This document shows positions 58,153 to 64,000 of a stretch of DNA of 64,000 nucleotides, one piece after another (positions within the stretch are counted from its first letter, which is position 1; each line of letters begins with the position of its first letter). The position numbers and the translations under genes are program-made. Source of the DNA: Streptomyces sp. TS71-3 (lineage in GTDB: Bacteria; Actinomycetota; Actinomycetes; Streptomycetales; Streptomycetaceae). The stretch is taken from the NCBI RefSeq assembly GCF_018327685.1, contig NZ_BNEL01000001.1, positions 3,410,001 to 3,474,000 on the forward strand, given 5' to 3'. The notes under the pieces are model-generated. The model did no database searches and was not told where the DNA came from. It saw only the letters and a list, made by a program, of their open reading frames with translations.

Positions 58153-59181
58153 TCAGTCTTTCCTCAGGCGTCGGGCGACCAGCATGTTGATCGCGGCGAT
58201 GATCAGCAGGATCAGGAACATCGTCCAGGCGATGGCGGACGCCTTGCCCAGATTGCCGATCACCCAGCCCTGGTCGTACATGTAGAGGCCCAGCGTCTGG
58301 AACTGGTGGTCCGCGCCGCCCTTCGACCCGGAGTTGCCGCCGAACAGCAGCGGCTCGCCGAAGAGCTGGGTGGCCCCGATGGTGGAGACGACGACCGTGA
58401 AGAGGATCGTCGGCCGGAGCATCGGGATCGTCACGTGCCGGAACTGCTCCCAGCGCGAGGCCCCGTCGATCGCCGCCGACTCGTACAGGTCCGCGGGCAC
58501 CGCCTGCATCGCCGCCAGGTAGATCAGGGCGTTGTAGCCGGTCCAGCGCCAGATCACGATCGACGACACGGCGAACTTGGAGCCCCACATCGACTCGCGC
58601 CAGTTGACGGGGTCGATGCCGGCGAAGTGCAGCAGCCAGTTGATCGCGCCGCCGTCCCACGAGTAGAGCAGCGTGAAGACGAGCGTGGCGGCGGCCACCG
58701 AGGTGGCGTAGGGGGCCAGCATGGTGACGCGCCAGAAGACGGAGCCGCGCAGCTTGTAGTTGAGCAGGTGCGCGATGCCGATGGCCATCAGCAGCTGGGG
58801 GACCGTGGAGATCACACCGATGAGGAAGGTGTTCTTCAGGGCGGTCCAGAAGAAATCGCTCTGGATGAGGTTGGTGTAGTTGTCGAGCCCCACCCAGGTC
58901 TGGCTGTCCAGGTTCGCCAGCTGCACGCTGTGCAGCGACGACCAGCCCGTGTAGATCAGCGGGAAGAGCCCGAAGGCCCCGAAGAAGAGGAAGAAGGGGG
59001 CGATGAAGGCGTACGGGCTCGCCTTCATGTCCCAGCGGTAGAGCCGGCTGCGCCACGAGGACGGCGGCTTCGGCGCGCCGCGCGGGCGCCCGGACGCGGC
59101 CGGGGCCGCGCCCCCCTTGGCAGGGGACGCGGTCTCGGCGTGCGCTGAGGTCTCAGGCGTGGTGGTGTGGGACATCGTCAC
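58153..59181 (-). CDS. cebF: Cellobiose ABC permease CebF
   Basis: A 342-residue MalF-like permease. The N-terminal cytoplasmic tail (about 45 residues) is Ala/Pro-rich. The EAA motif is DLYESAAIDGASRWEQFRHVTIP. The GTG at 59181 overlaps the cebE stop as GTGA; ATG 59175 is an alternative start. It forms the membrane pore with CebG. Confidence 0.94.
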   Translation of the reverse strand: MTMSHTTTPETSAHAETASPAKGGAAPAASGRPRGAPKPPSSWRSRLYRWDMKASPYAFIAPFFLFFGAFGLFPLIYTGWSSLHSVQLANLDSQTWVGLDNYTNLIQSDFFWTALKNTFLIGVISTVPQLLMAIGIAHLLNYKLRGSVFWRVTMLAPYATSVAAATLVFTLLYSWDGGAINWLLHFAGIDPVNWRESMWGSKFAVSSIVIWRWTGYNALIYLAAMQAVPADLYESAAIDGASRWEQFRHVTIPMLRPTILFTVVVSTIGATQLFGEPLLFGGNSGSKGGADHQFQTLGLYMYDQGWVIGNLGKASAIAWTMFLILLIIAAINMLVARRLRKD

Positions 59182-60512
59182 TCGCCCAGGACGTCCTTGA
59201 TTTCCTTCTCGGCCGCCGACCAGCCCTGCGCGGGGCTCTTGCCCTGCTGCTCGACCTGGAGCACGCCGATGTCGGCGATGGCGCTTCCGATCTGCTGGTC
59301 CTTGAGCCCGAAGGTGGCCACGGGGATGTTCTTGGCCGCGTCACCGAAGATCTGCGCGATGGGCGCGTCGTTGAAGTACGCGTTGGTGGCAGGCTGCGGC
59401 TTCAGCGAGGCGTACGCCGACGGGGTGGACGGGAAGGAGCCCTGCTTGGCGAAGACCTTCGCCTGCTGCTCGGGAGCCGTCAGCCACTGCGCGAGCTTGA
59501 TCGCCTCCGCCTTGTGCTTGCCCTGCGAGGGCACGCCCACGAACGAGCCGCCCCAGCTCGCGGAGTTGGGCGCCGCCGCCACGTCCCACTTGCCCCTGCC
59601 AGCGTCGCCGGCCTTCTCCTGGATGTAGCCGAGCATCCACGGCGGACAGGAGACGGTCGCGAACTTGCCGTTGGCGTACGCCTGGTCCCACGGCTTGTCG
59701 AACTGCTTCAGCTTCGCGGACATGTTGCTCGTGGCGACCTGCATCGAGGTGTCCCACGCCTGCTTGCGGCCCGCGCTCTTCTCGTAGTCCGGCTGGCCGT
59801 CCGCGCCGTAGTAGCGGTCCTTGGAGCCCGAGATCACGGCGTTGTAGACGCCCGCGGCGCTGTCCACGAACTTGGTGCCGGCCGGCGCCTTCTTCATGTA
59901 CTGCTTGCCGAGGTCGACGTACTTGTCCCAGTTGCCGGCCCAGAGCTTGGCCAGCTCGTCGCGGTCCGTGGGAAGACCGGCCTTCTGGAACAGGTCCTTG
60001 CGGTAGCAGACCGCCATCGGGCCGATGTCGGCGCCCAGCGCCACGAGCTTGCCGTCCTTGCTCGTGGCCTGCTGGGTCTTCCAGTCCACGAACTGGGACT
60101 TGTCGTAGCCCTTGGCCTTGCTGAGGTCCTCGAACTTGTCGGCCTGGGTCTGCGCGACCTCGGTGATGTTGGAGATCTCGATGGCCTGGACGTCGTCCGC
60201 GCCGCTGCCCGCCTGGAGGCGCGTCAGCATCTTGGGGTAGTAGACGTCGTTCCGCTCGGTGACGTTCTCCTTGATGCTGATGTCCGGATGCAGCTTCATG
60301 TACTCGTCGTAGAGACCGGCCTGCTTGTACCCGAAGACACCGAAGGTGCCCACCGTCAGCGTGATCTTGCCGTTCGAGTCGCCGCCGCCCGACGACGTGT
60401 CCGACGACCCGTCGGAAGAGTCCTCGGCGCAACCGGCCAGCAGCCCCGTCGTGAGAGCGGCGACGGCCGCGAGGGCCACCAGCCGCCGGGACCCGCGGAT
60501 GCTCGTGCGCAT
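59178..60512 (-). CDS. cebE: Cellobiose/cellotriose-binding lipoprotein CebE
   Basis: A 444-residue family-1 solute-binding lipoprotein. The signal peptide ends in LLAGC (lipobox), followed by a Ser/Asp/Gly linker. KITLTVGTFGVFGYKQAGL is the first strand of the mature protein and NAVISGSKDRYYGADGQPDY is typical of the CebE branch. ATG 60512 has AGGAGGA upstream. A perfect CebR box lies 123 bases before the start. The ligand assignment is by synteny with cebR and bglC. Confidence 0.94.
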   Translation of the reverse strand: MRTSIRGSRRLVALAAVAALTTGLLAGCAEDSSDGSSDTSSGGGDSNGKITLTVGTFGVFGYKQAGLYDEYMKLHPDISIKENVTERNDVYYPKMLTRLQAGSGADDVQAIEISNITEVAQTQADKFEDLSKAKGYDKSQFVDWKTQQATSKDGKLVALGADIGPMAVCYRKDLFQKAGLPTDRDELAKLWAGNWDKYVDLGKQYMKKAPAGTKFVDSAAGVYNAVISGSKDRYYGADGQPDYEKSAGRKQAWDTSMQVATSNMSAKLKQFDKPWDQAYANGKFATVSCPPWMLGYIQEKAGDAGRGKWDVAAAPNSASWGGSFVGVPSQGKHKAEAIKLAQWLTAPEQQAKVFAKQGSFPSTPSAYASLKPQPATNAYFNDAPIAQIFGDAAKNIPVATFGLKDQQIGSAIADIGVLQVEQQGKSPAQGWSAAEKEIKDVLGE

Positions 60513-60634
60513 TGCGTCCTCCTGTTGCCCCTGACGTGCCGACCCCCCGGGCCAACTGCACTGTTGGACAACACGATCAAACGTGCCGGCGGCGCGGGTG
60601 GGGAACGTGCGGGAGATGTATGTGCCAGGTACTG

Positions 60635-60648
60635 TGGGAGCGCTCCCA
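60635..60648. promoter_or_regulatory. CebR box upstream of cebE
   Basis: TGGGAGCGCTCCCA, an exact match to the CebR consensus; the palindrome extends perfectly to 18 bases (60633-60650). Confidence 0.95.
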
Positions 60649-60811
60649 CATGTGATGTGTTGAAGACTCGCGGCTCTGCGCGGGGGTGTCAAGAGAGCGG
60701 GGGGTTGATGTGGCGTGAGTTATCGGGCCGTTAGGTCGAGGGGCGGCCTGCGGCCTGGGTGAGCCGGGAGGGGGTGGCCGGGTGGTTCGGTGCGGGTGCG
60801 TCTTGGTTTTT

Positions 60812-61171
60812 GCGCAGTTCCCCGCGCCCCTTTTGGGGTGCTGGGTGCGGGCCCGGTGGCGGGTGGGTGGGGGTGGATGAGGGCGTGGGGGCTTGGGGCG
60901 GTGGTTCGGTGCGGGTGGGTTTCGGTTTTTTTGCGCAGTTCCCCGCGCCCCTTGAGGGGGGCTGGGGTGCGGGTTCAGTGGCGGGCGGGTGGCGGGTGGG
61001 GTGAGGCTCTGGGGGCTTGGGGGCGTGGTTCGGTGCGGGTGGGTCTCGGTTGCTCGCGCAGTTCCCCGCGCCCCTTGGGGGACGGGGTGCGGCCATGCCG
61101 ACAGGTGAGCGGGGGCTTGGGGTGGGGGGCTGGTGCGGGGGCGTTTGGGGGGCGCGAGGTTCCCTGCGCCC
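60812..61171 (+). repeat. Tandem array of GCGCAGTTCCCCGCGCCCC units before cebR
   Basis: Three exact cores and one decayed core. Spacing is 121 and 123 bases between exact copies, and the flanking GGTGGTTCGGTGCGGGTG is also repeated, so this is a short tandem duplication carrying the core. Each core is followed by a CCCC/GGGG hairpin. Confidence 0.8.
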
Positions 61172-61322
61172 CCATCGGGGTGCTTGGTGTGGGGCTTGTG
61201 GGTGGGGTGGATGAGACCGTGGGGTTGGGGTGGTGTCGGGGCGTCGGGTGGGCGTGGGGGCCGGGCGGGGGAGCCGGGCTGTTAGATTCCTGGCCGGACG
61301 GCGGTGGACAGGAGGCGGGTAG

Positions 61323-62378
61323 ATGGCGGGCCACGGAACGCGGGGCCGGAGCGGCGGGCGGCCGACTCTGGAGGAGGTCGCCGCGCGTGCCGGCGTGGGC
61401 CGCGGCACGGTCTCCCGGGTGATAAACGGCTCACCCCGGGTCAGCGAGACCACCCGGGCGGCCGTGGAGGCCGCCGTCGCCGAACTGGGCTACGTGCCGA
61501 ACACCGCGGCCCGCGCGCTGGCCGCCAACCGCACCAACGCCATCGCCCTCGTGGTCCCCGAGCCCGAGACCAGGTTCTTCGCCGAGCCGTACTTCTCCGG
61601 GATGCTGCACGGCGTCGGCGCGGAGCTGGCGGACACCGAGATGCAGCTCCTGCTGATCTTCGCGGGCAGCGCGCGCGAGCGGGAGCGGCTCGCCCAGTAC
61701 CTCGCCGCGCACCGGGTGGACGGCGTGCTGCTCGTCTCCGTGCACGCCGACGACCCGCTTCCCGACCTGCTGGCCGAGCTGGAGATCCCCACGGTGATCA
61801 GCGGCCGCAGGTCCGCCGAGGAGACCCTGCCCTCGGTCGAGGCCGACAACTTCGCCGGCGCGCGCTCCGCCGTGCAGCACCTGGTCTCCCGCGGCCGGCG
61901 CACCATCGCCCACATCGCGGGCCGTCTGGAGATCTACGGTGCCCAGTGCCGCGTCGACGGCTACCGCGCCGGCCTGGAGGAGGCCGGGCAGCACATCGAC
62001 GAGCGCCTGATCGTGCCCGGCGACTTCACGGAGGAGGGCGGCCGGCGCGCCATGGCCCAGCTCCTGGAGCACCGCCCCGACCTGGACGCCGTCTTCGCGG
62101 CCTCCGACGTGATGGCGGCCGGCGCCCGCCAGACGCTGCGCGCCATGAACCGCCGGATACCGGAGGACGTCGCCCTCATCGGCTTCGACGACTCCGCCAT
62201 CGCCCGCCACATGGAACCCCCGCTCACCAGCGTGCGGCAGCCCATCGAGGAGATGGGCCGGGCGATGATCGACGTCCTCCTCGCGGAGATCGCCGAGCGG
62301 CGGCCGCCGCAGGCGCGGGGGGCCGTGCATCGGCAGGTGCTGCTGCCCACGGAGCTGGTGGAGCGGGATTCTTCCTGA
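61323..62378 (+). CDS. cebR: Cellobiose-responsive LacI-family repressor CebR
   Basis: A 351-residue LacI repressor. The helix-turn-helix is PTLEEVAARAGVGRGTVSRVINGSPRVSE (in parts) with hinge YVPNTAARALAANRTNAIALVVPEP (in parts), then the sugar-sensing domain ending in DVALIGFDDSAIARHMEPPLTSVRQP. Divergent from cebEFG-bglC, as in other Streptomyces. Cellobiose or cellotriose is the known inducer. ATG 61323 has GGAGG upstream. In thaxtomin-producing species CebR also represses toxin genes; none are present here. Confidence 0.94.
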   Translation: MAGHGTRGRSGGRPTLEEVAARAGVGRGTVSRVINGSPRVSETTRAAVEAAVAELGYVPNTAARALAANRTNAIALVVPEPETRFFAEPYFSGMLHGVGAELADTEMQLLLIFAGSARERERLAQYLAAHRVDGVLLVSVHADDPLPDLLAELEIPTVISGRRSAEETLPSVEADNFAGARSAVQHLVSRGRRTIAHIAGRLEIYGAQCRVDGYRAGLEEAGQHIDERLIVPGDFTEEGGRRAMAQLLEHRPDLDAVFAASDVMAAGARQTLRAMNRRIPEDVALIGFDDSAIARHMEPPLTSVRQPIEEMGRAMIDVLLAEIAERRPPQARGAVHRQVLLPTELVERDSS

Positions 62379-62675
62379 GGGTGCCTGCGGCGGGCCGGGG
62401 CCGGGTTCTCTTTTGCGAGGGTTGTGGTTCGGCTGCGGGTGTGTGGGGGGCGTTTGCGCAGTTCCCCGCGCCCCTGATGGGGGTGGTTGGGGCTGGTGGT
62501 CTCGTGTTCGTCTGCCGGCCGGTCGTGGTGTTTGCGCAGTTCCCCGCGCCCCTGGTCGGGGTGGTGGGGGCTTCCGGGCTCGTGTGAATCCGCGCCAAGC
62601 ACCTCTTCGGGCCAACGGGGACGGATCCGTGGACGAACAGGCCGGCGGGCGGCCGTCGCCCTTGCCGTGCCGGTC
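62379..62675. other. Repeat-bearing gap downstream of cebR
   Basis: About 300 bases with two more plus-strand copies of the 19-base repeat at 62456-62474 and 62534-62552. No gene is seen. The hairpins following each copy could act as terminators of cebR. Confidence 0.7.
62456..62552 (+). repeat. Two GCGCAGTTCCCCGCGCCCC repeats
   Basis: Exact copies at 62456-62474 and 62534-62552, 78 bases apart, each followed by GGGG after a 4-6-base loop. Confidence 0.85.
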
Positions 62676-64000
62676 TTACCGTGTCGGCGTGCCCGTCGCC
62701 TCCGCCTGCTCGCAGGCGTTCTGCCAAGGGAATCGGTACTCCGATCCGATGCGGTACTCCCCGGGCGCCGGGACCACCAGCCGTACCCAGTCGCCCGTGG
62801 CCCGGACGCAGGCGCCGCCGTTCGCGTGGAGCCAGCGGGAGTACACGACGCGCACGGTGATGCTGCCCTTGTGGCCGGCCCTGACGGTGAGGTGCGAGGC
62901 GTCGGAGGTGACCGTGGTGGCGGCGGCGCCCGATACCAGCGGTACCGCGTCCTCGACCCGGTAGACGCTCCAGTAGGGGTCGTGCCAGACCCGGGTCAGC
63001 CAGCCGGGGTGGGACCGTACGAGGGCGGCCTCCCGTTCCGCGGGGCCGTCCGGTTGGCCGTGCGGGAGTACGACGAGGCCGACGGCCCAGTGGTCCAGCC
63101 ATGCGCGGTAGGCGGCGGTGGACGGGTCCGGACGGTAGAACAGCCGGCCGCGGACCACGTCCAGCTGGCGGTTCCAGCCGCGGGCCGTGTCCACGTGGGC
63201 CGAGAGGAGGTCGGCCTCGCGGTGGTTGCGCGCCGGCACCACCTCGACCCGGGTGCGGTCGGCCCGCAGGTGCCCCAGCTCCCGGATCACCCCGCTGGTG
63301 TGGGCGGCCCAGGGCGGCACGGTGGTGGATACGGAGATGTCGTCCTGCGTCTTCTGCGCCAGCCACAGCGACGACAGGGCGAGCGGGACGAGCAGCAGGG
63401 CGCGCCGCCGGGCGGGGGCGAGGTTCAGCAGGCAGGCGAGCAGGGCCGCGGGTGCCGCGAGTTCCGCCAGGCGTTCCACGTTGGTGCCTATCGGCGACGG
63501 AACGAGATATACGAGGACGACCCCGGCCGCGTAGACCACCGAGGCGCACCGCAACACCCGCCAGGAGCGGGGCGCGAGCAGCGCGGTCGCCAGGGCCAGG
63601 CCCGCCGGTTGCCAGATGCGGTCGGCGGGCATGGGCTGCTCGCCCTGGAACGGGAAGAGCAGCGTCGTCGTGGCGACGACCATCGACGGCGGCAACAGCA
63701 GGGGCAGTGCCCTGGACCAGTCCCGGCACAGCAGCCACGCGCCGCCCGCCACCGCCAGGAAGAGGCCCGCCACCGGGCTCGCCATCGTGGCCAGCCCCGC
63801 CCACAGCGCCGCGAGCCCGGGGCGGGCGGTGCCGCCGGCCAGCACGAGACACGCCGCCAGCGCGAACGCCGTGCCGAGGGCGAAGGTCGTCCTGCCGGAC
63901 ACGACGTCGCACCACAGGCAGACGGCGGCGAGCAGCGCGGGCCACAGGGGCCTCGCCATGCCGGTGCGCACCATGAGCAGGCCGGCCAACCAGGACGACG
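62676..64000 (-). CDS. Polytopic membrane protein, C-terminal part
   Basis: The frame is open to the window edge, so the N-terminus is missing. About 440 residues are visible: at least eight hydrophobic segments (for example TTFALGTAFALAACLVLAGG and VVYAAGVVLVYLVPSP), then a soluble domain from about residue 215 with LDHWAVGLVVLPHGQPDGP, HDPYWSVYRVEDAVPLVSG and a C-terminal beta-rich part ending WQNACEQAEATGTPTR. The layout resembles GT-C-type glycosyltransferases or their relatives in Streptomyces, but no catalytic DD/DE loop is visible in the part seen. Confidence 0.75.
   Translation of the reverse strand, partial: SSWLAGLLMVRTGMARPLWPALLAAVCLWCDVVSGRTTFALGTAFALAACLVLAGGTARPGLAALWAGLATMASPVAGLFLAVAGGAWLLCRDWSRALPLLLPPSMVVATTTLLFPFQGEQPMPADRIWQPAGLALATALLAPRSWRVLRCASVVYAAGVVLVYLVPSPIGTNVERLAELAAPAALLACLLNLAPARRRALLLVPLALSSLWLAQKTQDDISVSTTVPPWAAHTSGVIRELGHLRADRTRVEVVPARNHREADLLSAHVDTARGWNRQLDVVRGRLFYRPDPSTAAYRAWLDHWAVGLVVLPHGQPDGPAEREAALVRSHPGWLTRVWHDPYWSVYRVEDAVPLVSGAAATTVTSDASHLTVRAGHKGSITVRVVYSRWLHANGGACVRATGDWVRLVVPAPGEYRIGSEYRFPWQNACEQAEATGTPTR

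Larger units (their letters stand above)
60513..61322. other. cebE-cebR intergenic region with repeats
   Basis: About 810 bases between divergent cebE and cebR. The CebR box is near cebE. From 60780 to 61180 there are three exact plus-strand copies of the 19-base repeat (60812-60830, 60933-60951, 61056-61074) and one degenerate copy (61152-61171), set in about 115-120-base units that share TTCGGTGCGGGTG-type flanks. No gene is supported. Confidence 0.75.

Noticed and set aside
60731..61453. Minus-strand 240-codon frame through the cebE-cebR repeats
   Set aside because: It consists of repeated GRGELR-type words from the 19-base repeat and overlaps cebR on the other strand.

Overview
The window is high-GC (about 72%) actinobacterial chromosome and almost certainly Streptomyces. 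The evidence is codon use with G/C at third positions, many GTG starts, XRE/DUF5753-DUF397 regulator pairs, a cebR-cebEFG-bglC cellobiose locus with textbook CebR operators, and a GH18 chitinase. No phage or plasmid backbone is visible. The only recognisable mobile DNA is a TnpB-only (IS1341-type) element with an IS1182-family element inserted in it.

Layout. 0-5 kb: tail of a flavin-dependent monooxygenase, a PAS-GGDEF-EAL c-di-GMP enzyme and a secreted M6-type metalloprotease. 5-8 kb: tRNA-Lys(CTT), a primase/polymerase-like protein whose stop codon lies inside the tRNA, a repeat-rich gap and a GNAT acetyltransferase. 8-18 kb: a six-gene operon (Opp/Dpp-type ABC importer plus GH2 beta-mannosidase) divergent from a LacI regulator, with two copies of a probable LacI operator and a near-perfect CebR box in the shared promoter. 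18-22 kb: a TetR/hydrolase divergent pair, an ASCH protein and an APH-like kinase. 22-28.5 kb: an overlapping pair made of a P-loop ATPase and a 1554-residue Ser/Thr kinase with WD40 and TPR repeats. 28.5-34 kb: a YdeI protein, an LLM monooxygenase and the nested insertion elements. 34-39 kb: an accessory cluster of XRE/DUF5753, DUF397, DUF6879 and an anti-sigma-like ATPase. 39-46 kb: an orphan ArgJ-like enzyme, then a tightly overlapping operon of Cas4/RecB-like nuclease, unknown protein and DNA2-like helicase, and a PAP2 phosphatase. 46-55 kb: a spermidine-synthase-like protein, an EmrB-type MFS pump beside a decayed TetR gene, a two-component system, a DUF1772 protein and a chitinase. 55-62.4 kb: the ceb/bglC locus. 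The right edge cuts a membrane protein.

How the genes work together. Two carbohydrate systems dominate: CebEFG imports cello-oligosaccharides and BglC hydrolyses them, under CebR; a second importer appears to feed a beta-mannosidase. The CebR-like box in front of the second system suggests that cellulose and mannan use may be co-regulated. The most interesting little-characterised loci are the ATPase/WD40-kinase pair (21.9-28.5 kb) and the nuclease/unknown/helicase operon (40.3-45.0 kb). Both look like nucleic-acid-handling or conflict systems. Two families of short palindromic intergenic repeats also run through the window; one copy is read in frame inside the chitinase gene.
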